From assembly GCA_040222875.1 (NCBI GenBank), contig JAVKCG010000009.1, positions 186,001-250,000 of the forward strand: DNA of 64,000 nt. The letters are read 5' to 3'. The notes under the pieces were generated by a model. It searched no databases, was not told where the DNA came from, and worked only from the letters and a program-made list of their open reading frames with translations. Both the position numbers and the translations under genes were made by a program. Origin of the DNA: JAJCYL01 sp040222875 (lineage in GTDB: Bacteria > Bacteroidota > Bacteroidia > Cytophagales > Cyclobacteriaceae). Below, piece after piece: positions 44,016 through 53,950 of the stretch. The number at the start of each line of letters is the position of its first letter. Within the stretch, counting starts at the first letter, position 1.

Positions 44016-45541
44016 GGTTTTTGCCATTTATGATTATCCTCACGGTAGCCATTGTTGTCAGACTACCTATTCTCGATGTGCCGTTTGAACGGGACGAAGG
44101 TGAGTTTGCCTACGTTGGAAACTTAATATTAAGTGATGTAACACCATATTCATTTGAAGGTAATCTCAAGCTTCCAGGAGCATACTATTATTTCGCTCTG
44201 ATGATTTTCATTTTTGGTTCATCAGTTTCTGGAATTCACATGGGGTTGATAATTGCGAATTTCATTTCAGCGTGTTTTATCTATCTAATCGCTAAAAAAG
44301 CCTATGAGGATTCCAGAATGTATACAATACTCGCTGCGGTGCTTTATTTGATAATGGCAACTCATCATGCTGTTCTTGGTTTTGCGATGCATGCGACTCA
44401 GGTTTTGGCACCGTTTTTAGTTGGTTCAGTATTTTTTTTAATCTGTTTTTTTGACAAAAAAAAATATGTATGGCTAATTATTAGTGGTGTTTTGTTTTCT
44501 GCAGCAATAATTGTGAAGCAGCCAGCATTACTGGCTGGTATTATCTATTTACCTCTTATCGGGAAAGATTTTACAAAAAGTTTTAAGCGGGTATCAAGCT
44601 TGGCAATAGGTGTCGCAATACCATTTATTGTAATTCTGATACCAATATTCTTATCAGGTGCTTTCGATAATTTCGTTAGATGGATTTTTGTCTACGCTCC
44701 CCAATACGCTGCAACAGAACAAGATGGGAATAGTTGGTGGGATTTTCTACAAAAATGCTACAATAGTATAGGTGTCTTTTGGCCAGTATGGCTAACCGCT
44801 TTACTAGGTACTACCTTGATGAGTGAAACCTTCAGAAAGTATGACGTTCTAATTTTTTTTATGATTGGATCATTGTTGTGTATGGTGCCTGGATTTTTTT
44901 TCAGACCTCACTATTTTGTATTTGCTCTCCCAGCTATTTCAATAACTTCAATTTATGTGCTTTATTCAATTGATTTTGCAAGTAAAAGATTCTCATTAAT
45001 TCTGGTTGTTCTATTTTTAGCAATAGGGTCAAAATCAATCTTTTATAACTATTCGCATTCCAACTTTGAAATTATGAGGTTTGCTTACGGAATTGACCCG
45101 TTTTATGAATCCCCTCAGATCAGTGATTTTATTAAACAAAATACATCTGAAGACGATAGGCTATTCATTTTTGGTAATGAACCGCAACTTTATTTTTATT
45201 CTGATCGGCGCTCAGCCAGTGAATTTATTTACACTTATCCTCTAGTCGAAAATCAGTCATTGAACGTTGAAATGCAGCAAAGAATGATCAGTCAGGTTGA
45301 TAGCTTAAAACCGAAAATGATCATTGTTACACATGAAGAATCCTGGCAGGTGAATGAACACACACCCATGCTTATGTTTGATTGGATTGACAGTTTAGTA
45401 AATACCAATTATCAGGAAATTGGTATGATGGAAAATTATATGCAGGCACATGCTACCTTTAGTTGGGATCCCTCCAGCCAAAATACTGCTAAGCCATCCC
45501 CTGACGCAATCCTGAGATTTTATATCAGAAAGCCAGATTAG
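44012..45541 (+). CDS. GT39-like membrane glycosyltransferase, second copy
   Basis: 509 residues, about ten TM helices. The motif PFERDEGEFAYVGNLIL in the first loop is the canonical acidic pair of GT39/PMT_2 enzymes, and GYYYFALM-like GAYYYFALMIFIFGSSVSG follows. The C-terminal soluble region contains FIFGNEPQLYFYSDRRSASE, typical of the family. It is translationally coupled to the first copy, so they may act in sequence on one glycan. Confidence 0.88.
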   Translation: MRFLPFMIILTVAIVVRLPILDVPFERDEGEFAYVGNLILSDVTPYSFEGNLKLPGAYYYFALMIFIFGSSVSGIHMGLIIANFISACFIYLIAKKAYEDSRMYTILAAVLYLIMATHHAVLGFAMHATQVLAPFLVGSVFFLICFFDKKKYVWLIISGVLFSAAIIVKQPALLAGIIYLPLIGKDFTKSFKRVSSLAIGVAIPFIVILIPIFLSGAFDNFVRWIFVYAPQYAATEQDGNSWWDFLQKCYNSIGVFWPVWLTALLGTTLMSETFRKYDVLIFFMIGSLLCMVPGFFFRPHYFVFALPAISITSIYVLYSIDFASKRFSLILVVLFLAIGSKSIFYNYSHSNFEIMRFAYGIDPFYESPQISDFIKQNTSEDDRLFIFGNEPQLYFYSDRRSASEFIYTYPLVENQSLNVEMQQRMISQVDSLKPKMIIVTHEESWQVNEHTPMLMFDWIDSLVNTNYQEIGMMENYMQAHATFSWDPSSQNTAKPSPDAILRFYIRKPD

Positions 45542-45596
45542 TTGCATAAATGAGAGCCGAATCTTGCTAAGGTCAAACGTAATTTTTATTAGTTAA

Positions 45597-45632
45597 ACAA
45601 AAGTGAAACATATGTATTAATTTCACGTTTGT
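45597..45632. promoter_or_regulatory. Near-perfect PadR operator of module 2
   Basis: ACAAAAGTGAAA-N12-TTTCACGTTTGT: 12-bp inverted arms with 11 of 12 positions complementary, 22 bases upstream of the PadR start. The centre contains ACATATGT, close to the ATGT/ACAT half-sites known for PadR. Strong candidate for autoregulation of the PadR-permease pair. Confidence 0.65.
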
Positions 45633-45653
45633 AGATCAAATCATTTATCAAAA

Positions 45654-45992
45654 ATGAAAGGAACTCATTTAGGAGAATTTGAAGAATTGGTTTTACTCAC
45701 CGTCGGGTCTTTGTATGAAGCGGCTTATGGCGTGGCAATTATGGATGAGATCATTAAGCAAACTAATAGAGGTGTGAACATTAGCGCAGTACATGCTGTG
45801 TTACAGCGCCTTGAAAAAAAGGGTTTGGTGAAATCTGAAATGGGTGGCGCCACAGCCGAAAGAGGAGGGAGGCGTAAGCGCTATTTTCATCTTACAAGGG
45901 CTGGTAAAAAAGCACTGGACGATTCAATGGAACTCCGCATGCAGCTTTATAAAAGCATACCCGACCTAAGTTTCAAGTTTTCATCAACATGA
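45654..45992 (+). CDS. PadR-family transcriptional regulator (module 2)
   Basis: 112 residues, the same length as the PadR of module 1 and clearly paralogous: HLGEFEELVLLTVGSLYEAA, AVHAVLQRLEKKGLVKSEMG, and the basic wing ERGGRRKRYFHLTRAGKKAL. Stop overlaps the permease start (ATGA). Predicted to bind the 36-bp dyad just upstream and repress the pair. Confidence 0.93.
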   Translation: MKGTHLGEFEELVLLTVGSLYEAAYGVAIMDEIIKQTNRGVNISAVHAVLQRLEKKGLVKSEMGGATAERGGRRKRYFHLTRAGKKALDDSMELRMQLYKSIPDLSFKFSST

Positions 45993-48580
45993 ACCCTATG
46001 CCTCCCAAATGGGCGGATAAATTTCTGCGCTGGTTTTGTAATCCGGCACTTCTGGAAGACATCCAGGGTGACGCCTACGAGTTGTATGACCGTCGGTTAG
46101 AAATATACGGTAAGGTTGGTGCCGATCGGCGGTTCATTTGGGACGTAATACGGTTCTTCAGATGGTCGAATGTTAAAAGGTCAAAGTCAAAATATCAAAC
46201 TAATCAGATTCCCATGTTTAAGAACTATCTCAAAGTAGGCTTCAGGAATTTAAGAAAGAACTGGGTCACATCAGCTATTAATGTTTCAGGATTGGCACTG
46301 GCTGTTGGCTGTGCCATCACTGTATTTATGTTCATCGATCATCAGCTTAATATGGATACATTCCATAGTAATTATGATCGGATTTATCAGGTTATCAATC
46401 ATGTAAAACAAGACGGGGACGTTCAAAAATGGGGTGATTCGCCATTTTTGCTGGGGCCGTTAATGACAGAGAACCATTCTGAAGTAAAGCGAATGGCAAG
46501 GATTGAATACCAAAGTGGTAATGTGCGTTTTGCCGATAAGGTATTTAATGAAACTGTTGTATTTACTGATCCAGACTACATGCGGATTTTCGATTTTCCA
46601 TTACTCGATGGCGATAGGTTTGCCATGGATCAGAAAGAGCAAATTGTAATCAGCTATAATTATGCCGTGAAGTACTTTGGAACTGAGGATCCGGTAGGTA
46701 AAAGGATGTCAGTTAAATATTCCAATGGAGTAATCCAATCATATTTCGTAGGAGCTGTTCTTGATGAATTTCCAGTGAATATAAGTTTCGGGTTCAATAT
46801 TATGGCACCGATGCAAAATTTTTTAGACCTGAAATTAAAGGAGAATTACGACTGGTCACAATTTGCTGACGCCACTTTCATAGAACTACACCCTAATCAG
46901 GACCCTACCGCGGTGGCTTCATCATTACGCCCATATATCGAACTGCAAAACGCCACAGATTCGAAATGGCCTATCGAAACTTTTGAACTCTGGCCCCTGG
47001 CTGATCTAAGCGTTAGAAACCACGAAATTTCAGGTGCAGTATCAGGAGGGGGGCATCCCGCTGGCAGAATTGCACTATCGGTAATTGCCATCCTCCTGTT
47101 GACTTTAGCATGCTTTAATTATATGAACCTTGCGGTAGCCGCAGCGACAAAGCGTTTGAAGGAAATTGGTCTTAGAAAAGTACTGGGAAGTGCAAGAGCA
47201 GGGATTATAAAGCAGTTTTTAATTGAGAACGTGGTGCTCTGCTTATTTGCATTAATACTCGGTGTGGTGCTGTGTTACAGCCTATTAATGCCTGGGTTTA
47301 ATATGCTCATACCTGTGGTAATCCCATTTGCCTTTTCCAGTTTTCAGGTGGCTTTCTTGTTTTTTGCGGCATTGCTTTTAGTAATTGGAATAGCGTCTGG
47401 TGCATATCCCGCCTTTTACATTTCTAAATTTCAACCCGTTCATATTTTCAGGGGAAGCCAAAAATTCGGTGGAAAGAACATATTCAGCCGTATCCTGCTC
47501 ACATTTCAATTCATAATTGCCTTCACTACCGTCATTGGTAGTTTCGTTTTTACTGACAATGCCATTTACCTTAAGGAGCGGGATTGGGGCTATGAAAAAG
47601 CGAACCTATTATCAATTCCGGTTGGAGAGAACGCTGTTTATAATAAGCTTAGGGATAAAGCATTACAAAATGCTGACATTGAGTCGATAGCAGGGGCAGA
47701 AGGTCATATTGCCAGGTCTGGTAGACTAACCACCATGGAGCATCTTGAGAATCAATACACGGCTATGAGCTATGCGGTTGGTTTCGATTATCTGGAAACG
47801 ATGAATATCCGCCTAAAAAATGGAAGGTTTTTTGAACGATCTAAACCTTCAGATTTAACAGAATCAATGATAATATCTGAAGCCCTGGCTAAAAAATATG
47901 GCTTTACCGAACCTGTCGGGGAAACCATTAAATACGATAGTGTGAATTACAGGGTAATTGGTGTTGTAGAAGACTTCTTCTACAATGATTTTTATTCAGA
48001 TAACCACCCTGTTTTTTTTACAATGGCGCCAGAAGCAGATTACAAATACGCCGCCATACAGGCGGCTCCCGGTACCGTAATGGATGTGGATGCTTATCTA
48101 AAAGAAGCGTGGCTTGAAATTTCACCAAATGACCCTTATAACCGATTGCATCAAAATGATGCTTTTTTGCAGTTTTATAATGACAATGAATCCAACATTA
48201 TCTTAATCAGTTCTGTATCTGTTTTTGCCATTATTCTTTCAAGTATTGGGCTGTTCGGACTTCTGACATTTAATATCACGAAAAGGCTGAAAGAATTCGG
48301 CATTAGAAAGGCCCTGGGAGCAGGGAAAATGAATATCATTAGGTTGGCCAATAAGGAATACGTCTGGATTTTAACACTTTCATTCATAATTGGGGCACCA
48401 TTTGGCTATTTATTGATTCAACAGTTGATAAATGAGATATATACTGACCCCCAACAACCAGGAGCATGGCCTTTTATAATTGCCATATTAATTATGGCGA
48501 TTACAATTGTAATAACAGTTTCAGGGCAGGTGTTAAAAGCAAGTAGGGTGAACCCAGCTCAGATTTTGAGAAATGAATAA
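45989..48580 (+). CDS. FtsX/MacB-type ABC permease with prefix domain (module 2)
   Basis: 863 residues, same build as module 1. Prefix of 75 residues (LRWFCNPALLEDIQGDAYEL), then MFKNYLKVGFRNLRKN at Met76 marks the start of the standard permease. TM helix near 90-115, periplasmic domain, FtsX block with KRLKEIGLRKVLGSARA, a central TM, second periplasmic domain, and final FtsX block KRLKEFGIRKALGAGKM. No ATPase gene is next to it. The lipoprotein gene downstream may be co-transcribed. Confidence 0.9.
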   Translation: MNPMPPKWADKFLRWFCNPALLEDIQGDAYELYDRRLEIYGKVGADRRFIWDVIRFFRWSNVKRSKSKYQTNQIPMFKNYLKVGFRNLRKNWVTSAINVSGLALAVGCAITVFMFIDHQLNMDTFHSNYDRIYQVINHVKQDGDVQKWGDSPFLLGPLMTENHSEVKRMARIEYQSGNVRFADKVFNETVVFTDPDYMRIFDFPLLDGDRFAMDQKEQIVISYNYAVKYFGTEDPVGKRMSVKYSNGVIQSYFVGAVLDEFPVNISFGFNIMAPMQNFLDLKLKENYDWSQFADATFIELHPNQDPTAVASSLRPYIELQNATDSKWPIETFELWPLADLSVRNHEISGAVSGGGHPAGRIALSVIAILLLTLACFNYMNLAVAAATKRLKEIGLRKVLGSARAGIIKQFLIENVVLCLFALILGVVLCYSLLMPGFNMLIPVVIPFAFSSFQVAFLFFAALLLVIGIASGAYPAFYISKFQPVHIFRGSQKFGGKNIFSRILLTFQFIIAFTTVIGSFVFTDNAIYLKERDWGYEKANLLSIPVGENAVYNKLRDKALQNADIESIAGAEGHIARSGRLTTMEHLENQYTAMSYAVGFDYLETMNIRLKNGRFFERSKPSDLTESMIISEALAKKYGFTEPVGETIKYDSVNYRVIGVVEDFFYNDFYSDNHPVFFTMAPEADYKYAAIQAAPGTVMDVDAYLKEAWLEISPNDPYNRLHQNDAFLQFYNDNESNIILISSVSVFAIILSSIGLFGLLTFNITKRLKEFGIRKALGAGKMNIIRLANKEYVWILTLSFIIGAPFGYLLIQQLINEIYTDPQQPGAWPFIIAILIMAITIVITVSGQVLKASRVNPAQILRNE

Positions 48581-48607
48581 TTATAATTGAGGAGTTATTT
48601 TTACCTT

Positions 48608-49114
48608 ATGAAATCAACTTACCTGAAAATTGCGGTGCTGTGTACCATTCTTGGTGTTATTGGCTGTGAACAAGGAAGAAAAAAGGCTAATAATTTAACC
48701 AGTATAGAATACTCAAGTTATGGGGACTCAATCTCTCCAAATGACGTTGTTGATATAGGAGCCTTGGCCTCTGCAATGAATGGCGCAGACTCAGTTGAAC
48801 TCAAAATAACCGGCACCATCGATAAGACTTGTAAAATGAAAGGCTGCTGGATGACCCTAAAGACACCGAATGAACCTGTTAGGGTAACTTTCAAGGATTA
48901 CGGCTTTTTTGTGCCGAAGCAAGGCCAGGAAGGAAATGAGGCAGTGGTTGAAGGAACAGCTTACAGAACAATTACTTCTGTAGATGAATTAAAGCATTAT
49001 GCCAAAGATGCCGGTAAAAGCGATGCAGAGATTGCCGCTATTACAGAACCCATAGAGGAGTACACATTCATTGCCAACGGGGTGTTGATTAAGGAAAACA
49101 ATACCGTCGATTAA
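48608..49114 (+). CDS. DUF4920-like lipoprotein
   Basis: About 168 residues from the ATG giving MKSTYLKIAVLCTILGVIGC, a lipoprotein signal. A TTG at 48587 lies upstream but the GAGGAG there more likely serves as distant ribosome site. The core IDKTCKMKGCWMTL and VTFKDYGFFVPKQGQ matches the DUF4920 family, whose Cys-Met-rich motif suggests metal or redox chemistry. Function unknown. Follows the permease gene by 27 bp. Confidence 0.82.
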   Translation: MKSTYLKIAVLCTILGVIGCEQGRKKANNLTSIEYSSYGDSISPNDVVDIGALASAMNGADSVELKITGTIDKTCKMKGCWMTLKTPNEPVRVTFKDYGFFVPKQGQEGNEAVVEGTAYRTITSVDELKHYAKDAGKSDAEIAAITEPIEEYTFIANGVLIKENNTVD

Positions 49115-49639
49115 TCAGTCTGTTAAAACTCTTAAATACTTAACCCAGGGCCCGGTTTCCTCTTTATAGTTTTTAGCCAAAACTCTTGAGATTTGATAAA
49201 TATGCCCCAGATCGTGGGCTGTCCACGTAGCCAGGAGTTGTTTCAAGGTTATCTTACCAAATTCTGGGTGAATTCCAGTCAACTGTAATGTCTCTTCACT
49301 AATCTCAAGAGTATCTAATTCATTGAGGTTCTGATTTCTTAAGTGTGTGAATTCTGTTAATAGATCATACAAAGATTTACCCCTGCTATTTTCAAACTGA
49401 GCAAATCGATCGAATGGTGTAAATGGCTCTGTGGACTTGGATAAGATTAATTTCGTCCTCGGTATCCAGTCGGTCTTTTCACCATGAATTAGATGCCCAA
49501 TTATATCAAAAGGACTCCAGGTAGCTTCTCCTTCATTGGTTTTTGCCCATTCTTCAGGAACTGAACTTAAGATCGCCTTCAGTAACCCAGGCGTACCGCT
49601 TAGAATTGACCGGCTTGTATTGATATCAAATTGAGCCAT
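49115..49639 (-). CDS. DinB-family protein
   Basis: 174-residue cytoplasmic four-helix DinB protein. Expected metal-binding His residues sit in FDIIGHLIHGEKTDW and WTAHDLGHIYQISRVL. The latter motif is typical of the DinB_2 branch. No signal peptide, unlike the exported DinB protein near 26 kb. Activity unknown; members include mycothiol or bacillithiol transferases. Convergent and abutting with the DUF4920-like gene. Confidence 0.87.
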   Translation of the reverse strand: MAQFDINTSRSILSGTPGLLKAILSSVPEEWAKTNEGEATWSPFDIIGHLIHGEKTDWIPRTKLILSKSTEPFTPFDRFAQFENSRGKSLYDLLTEFTHLRNQNLNELDTLEISEETLQLTGIHPEFGKITLKQLLATWTAHDLGHIYQISRVLAKNYKEETGPWVKYLRVLTD

Positions 49640-49799
49640 GATGAGGTTTTAGTTTGAAAATTAAAGTGATCTTAAGAAAAAGCTCTAGTGGTATACTGTG
49701 TAAAAAGCTTCTGGTAATTATGACAGTGAAATTATTTGATCTAATCATTCACCCTTTATTCTGTAAATTCGTTAGAGTGCTGGTTTTTATTAAACACTA

Positions 49800-52700
49800 A
49801 TGATCAGATCATATTTAATATTCATTTTTTCTTTTTGTTTTAGCTTAAATAGTCAGGCACAAAGTTTTGATAATCAAGAGATTAAAAAATTTATTGATAA
49901 TTATAAAAAAGACCCAAAAGGCCCCTATAAGGACATCCGATGGTTTTGTAAGGACGGTACATTTTTGCCTCCCGGCCAGAACTGCCCTGAAATAGGCGCT
50001 CCCCAAAGGGCGAGGTACAAGGATGATGTAGTTGCGCTTGCAAAAGCCAGAGGAATCTATCTCGGACAAATATTAGCATCTACTCCACAGGAAGAATTTC
50101 TGGATAAGCCGAATTATTTCTCCAGGATGAAGCAATATCAATTAGAGAAATACCTCAAAGGAATAGATAACGGCTGGATCAATCGAAGGGCACAATTTTA
50201 CCGGGGATCGGTGCAATCTGAAGATGAGGAGGCCTGGGGGATCAACTTTCTGACATGGGTGCTAGGCAACGATGAAAATGTAAATCAGTGGTTTTTCATG
50301 ATCAGGGAAGCCATGAAAGACATTCCACACCGTGGTGATGACAACCGGATGCAAAACATCAGAGCAGTATCGAAAGTGCTTTCCGATTCGATACCGGCTT
50401 TTCTTGATCTGAGGGTGAAAATTCATGGACAGCCTGATGTTAATGATATCCAGAAAGTGAAGGATTTCAGAACAGCCAGAAAAGGCAATCTTAAGGCTTC
50501 ACTTGACAAGCAGTTCGATGAGCTTATTAAGGATATGGAGTTCGTATATCAGCCTGTAGATTTAGAATCTTTAAATAAGCTGGTTCAAACTTTACCCGCC
50601 AATCATTCGGTAAGGTCCGCTTTATTGGAACTGTCAGGGTTATCCACTGGTGTTACCTCTCAGGTGAAGGTGACTAAATATGCCGATCTCATTTTCATGA
50701 TCAGGCAAGAGCTATTAGCTGCCAGCAGTCCCCAAAGACTGGCCCTGATGGATTTGTCCATAAAACTCGAAAACCTTATGTTCAATGAAGCAGCCAACTG
50801 GTTTCCCGAGACTCCAGCGGATTTAATCGCCAAAAATTATCAGTTTTCTAAGGCTCTGGTTGGCACTGGTCACCTGGAGTTGTGGGAGTGGGAACAGCTC
50901 AATGCAGGCATCACACCACCTGCAAAATCAGAATTGACCATTCAGGAATTGAACGATTACCTCGTTGAAATTCGCAAGGTGGTAGAATGGGGCTCAGGTA
51001 TTGTAAGGGCTACCTATGATCCGGTGATCCATCTCTATGAAGGCTTTGAGCCTATGTCAACTGGCTTTTTTGATGACCGGATCCGCTCATCATTACTCTT
51101 GCCTTTGGGCACCTCAGTAGGGGAGATCAGTGACTTCATCTCCAGGGAATCATCACTCACAAATAAGGTGTTGACTATCGGTAATCAGGGCCACATCCGC
51201 GGCATCAACCCCGGTTATGCCAAAGGGGAGTTGGTAGTAATTTCAGAATCCCCTGAGGACATTGAGGTAAGCCGTGATAAGATTTACGTTTTCCAAAGGC
51301 CGCCGTCCGATCTGAAACCCGTTTCTGGAATCATGACAGTGACAGAGGGCAATTTGGTGTCTCATGTTCAGTTGCTTGCCAGGAACCTTGGGATTCCTAA
51401 TGCAGTGGTATCCAACCAAAATTTGGATGATTTAAAGTTGTTCTCAGGCCAGGAAATTTTCTATGCGGTATCTCCAAAAGGTACTGTTATTATGAAACCA
51501 GTTGCAGAAATGACACCTGAAGAAGAAACACTTTTTGCAGTAAAGCAACGAAGCAACCAGAAGGTGATCATTGAGGTAGATAAAATGCAATTGGATAATC
51601 CAGCCATTCTCGATATGAGCAAGATCAAGGCAGATGCTTCAGGAATTTTATGCGGCCCAAAAGCCGCCAACCTGGGGCAGTTAAATTACATGTTTCCTGA
51701 TAAGGTGGTAGAGGGATTGGTGATCCCGTTTAGCATTTTTAAGCAGCACATGGAGCAGGCAATGCCTGGAAAAAATCAAACTTATTGGGAGTTCCTTAAC
51801 GGTGTGTTTGAAAGAGCAGTGGAGATGAGGTCTGATGGGACCGAAGAGCCTAAAGTAGATAAATTCGTTTTAGGCGAATTATCAAAGCTCAGGGATGAAA
51901 TAAAAAAAATGCCGTTCAGGGAGGATTTCATAAACAATTTAAAGGCTGACTTCCAACAGATATTGGGGGCACCAATCGGTCAGGTTCCGGTTTTTTTAAG
52001 GAGCGACACCAACATGGAAGACCTGAAGGAATTCACAGGAGCTGGCCTCAACCTTACACTTTTTAATGTTCGGGAAGAGGAAAAAATCCTTAAGGGGATT
52101 CTCGATGTTTGGGCTTCGCCTTATACTGAGCGCAGTTACAAATGGCGGCAGAGTTACCTGCTCAATCCTGAGAATGTGTACCCGTCAATTCTCATTATCC
52201 CGAGTGTGGATGTAGACTATTCAGGTGTGTTAATTACTAAGGGCGTAATCAACGGTAATGCTGACGATCTCACGATTGCTTTCAGCAGGGGTGCAGGTGG
52301 TGCTGTTGATGGCCAGTCGGCTGAGTCCTATCTTTTAAAATCAAATGGTGAAACCGAGTTGATATCCCCTGCCAGGGAAGCTTTTTTTAACCGATTACCT
52401 GAAGCTGGTGGAACTAAAAAGGGCATTACAAGTTTTAATCAGCCAATCATGAATGAGCAAAACATCCGGGAGATTAGGGAGTTAGCGCAACAGGTAAATG
52501 AAATTCTCCCGAATGCCGAAGGTGTTGAAACATCAGGCCCATTTGACATTGAATTGGGCTTTAAAGACAATAAGCTTTGGCTATTTCAGGTTAGGCCGTT
52601 TGTTGAAAACAAGAATGCGCTTACCACTGAGTACCTTCAATCTATTTCACCAGACGTCGATAATCAAAAAGTAGTCGACATTACGCTACCTCTCAATTAA
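49800..52700 (+). CDS. Exported protein with phosphohistidine and PPDK/GWD-type ATP-binding domains
   Basis: 966 residues with a clear signal peptide (LIFIFSFCFSLNSQAQ). Residues about 25-430 are helical and unassigned. A PEP-utiliser mobile domain follows (about 450-560) with the phosphorylatable His522 in VTEGNLVSHVQLLARNLGIP. Residues about 610-960 are a PPDK N-terminal/pyruvate-phosphate-dikinase ATP-binding domain (GPKAANLGQL, FLRSDTNMEDLKEFTGAG, FDIELGF then LWLFQVRPF). This order, His domain before ATP domain, matches glucan water dikinase rather than PEP synthase. Export is odd, since the periplasm lacks ATP. The serine hydrolase gene follows after 2 bp. Confidence 0.83.
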   Translation: MIRSYLIFIFSFCFSLNSQAQSFDNQEIKKFIDNYKKDPKGPYKDIRWFCKDGTFLPPGQNCPEIGAPQRARYKDDVVALAKARGIYLGQILASTPQEEFLDKPNYFSRMKQYQLEKYLKGIDNGWINRRAQFYRGSVQSEDEEAWGINFLTWVLGNDENVNQWFFMIREAMKDIPHRGDDNRMQNIRAVSKVLSDSIPAFLDLRVKIHGQPDVNDIQKVKDFRTARKGNLKASLDKQFDELIKDMEFVYQPVDLESLNKLVQTLPANHSVRSALLELSGLSTGVTSQVKVTKYADLIFMIRQELLAASSPQRLALMDLSIKLENLMFNEAANWFPETPADLIAKNYQFSKALVGTGHLELWEWEQLNAGITPPAKSELTIQELNDYLVEIRKVVEWGSGIVRATYDPVIHLYEGFEPMSTGFFDDRIRSSLLLPLGTSVGEISDFISRESSLTNKVLTIGNQGHIRGINPGYAKGELVVISESPEDIEVSRDKIYVFQRPPSDLKPVSGIMTVTEGNLVSHVQLLARNLGIPNAVVSNQNLDDLKLFSGQEIFYAVSPKGTVIMKPVAEMTPEEETLFAVKQRSNQKVIIEVDKMQLDNPAILDMSKIKADASGILCGPKAANLGQLNYMFPDKVVEGLVIPFSIFKQHMEQAMPGKNQTYWEFLNGVFERAVEMRSDGTEEPKVDKFVLGELSKLRDEIKKMPFREDFINNLKADFQQILGAPIGQVPVFLRSDTNMEDLKEFTGAGLNLTLFNVREEEKILKGILDVWASPYTERSYKWRQSYLLNPENVYPSILIIPSVDVDYSGVLITKGVINGNADDLTIAFSRGAGGAVDGQSAESYLLKSNGETELISPAREAFFNRLPEAGGTKKGITSFNQPIMNEQNIREIRELAQQVNEILPNAEGVETSGPFDIELGFKDNKLWLFQVRPFVENKNALTTEYLQSISPDVDNQKVVDITLPLN

Positions 52701-52702
52701 TC

Positions 52703-53950
52703 ATGAAAAACAGGCTCATACTTATTGCATTAATGTTGGTTACAGCAATGCCGGCATCACCATATCCAATCGACGGATATTGGACTACTGGTATCAGCCG
52801 GCTATTGAGGCTTCAACTGGTTTTGGATGGAAGCATTAAAGAAACTGCACCAATTAAGGGTGCGCAGAAATCTATTCTGGATATTGCTCTTAATTTGACC
52901 AATTCAAGAGGGGACAGTCTGGAAACTTTGCCAAAGCCGGATGCAGCAATGCAAAAATCCATCACCTCAATTTTTCCAAATTTGGATGAGAGTTACTCAC
53001 TATCGGTTTTGGAAATCACTGAAGGCAAGCCCATGAGGTTAGCCCAACTGCAGCCAAAACGGGGTTACCAACCGGGAAGTGTAGGTAAACTCGCCGTAAT
53101 CTGCGGTTTGTTTGCTGAGTTGCAGAGTCTATATCCTGACTCCTTTGAGAAGCGGCAAGAACTTTTGAAAACAACCATGATCAGGGCTGGCAGATGGGCC
53201 ATTCCAAATGAACATACAGTTCCGATTTTCGATCCTAAGACCAGAAAATTTGAAAAGCGGATTTTGAAAGAAAGCGATGTTTTTAGTCTGTATGAGTGGG
53301 CGGATCACATGCTATCAGTAAGCTCCAACGGGGCTGCAAGCGTGGTTTGGCGGGAGGCTGTTTTAATGCGGGCTTTCGGAGAAGATTATCCTGTTTCGGA
53401 GGAAGTGGCTACTGAGTATTTCAAAACCACCCCAAAATCTAAACTGACAGAAATAGGAATGGCTGTTGTCAATGACCCATTGAGGGCTGCCGGAATCACT
53501 GAAGATGAATGGCGTCTGGGCAGTTTGTTTACGTCTGAGGCTAAGAAGCTCTTACCTGGCTCCGGTGGCAGCACTGCCACAACCCAGGGCATGTTGAAAT
53601 TTATGGTGGCTCTTGAACGTGGCAAATTGGTTGATACCGCATCAAGCCTGGAAATCAAACGCCTTATGTACATGACCGACCGCCGCATCAGGTACGCCGG
53701 AGCTGCTGTTTTGAAAGATGCAGCCGTTTATTTCAAATCCGGTAGCCTTTATGGCTGCACCCCCGAAGAAGGCTATATCTGCGAGAAATACAAAGGAAAC
53801 AAACAGAATTATATGAACTCGGTAGCCATCGTAGAGCACCCAGATGGTACCACTTATTTAGTGGCCCTGATGTCAAACGTTTTAAAAAAGAACAGCAGCA
53901 GTGACCATTACGGGCTTGCTAGTCAGATTGATAGGATTGTTTGGAAGTAA
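52703..53950 (+). CDS. Exported serine hydrolase, beta-lactamase/PBP fold
   Basis: 415 residues with a signal peptide (MKNRLILIALMLVTAMPASP). Active-site motifs of the penicillin-recognising fold: SVGK (Ser126, Lys129) in YQPGSVGKLAVICGL, an S-x-N element in SVSSNGAAS, and KSGSLY near the C-terminus. It is larger than a class A beta-lactamase and lacks the Glu166 region, so a peptidase or esterase of the envelope is more likely than drug resistance. Probably one operon with the dikinase-like gene just upstream. Confidence 0.8.
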   Translation: MKNRLILIALMLVTAMPASPYPIDGYWTTGISRLLRLQLVLDGSIKETAPIKGAQKSILDIALNLTNSRGDSLETLPKPDAAMQKSITSIFPNLDESYSLSVLEITEGKPMRLAQLQPKRGYQPGSVGKLAVICGLFAELQSLYPDSFEKRQELLKTTMIRAGRWAIPNEHTVPIFDPKTRKFEKRILKESDVFSLYEWADHMLSVSSNGAASVVWREAVLMRAFGEDYPVSEEVATEYFKTTPKSKLTEIGMAVVNDPLRAAGITEDEWRLGSLFTSEAKKLLPGSGGSTATTQGMLKFMVALERGKLVDTASSLEIKRLMYMTDRRIRYAGAAVLKDAAVYFKSGSLYGCTPEEGYICEKYKGNKQNYMNSVAIVEHPDGTTYLVALMSNVLKKNSSSDHYGLASQIDRIVWK

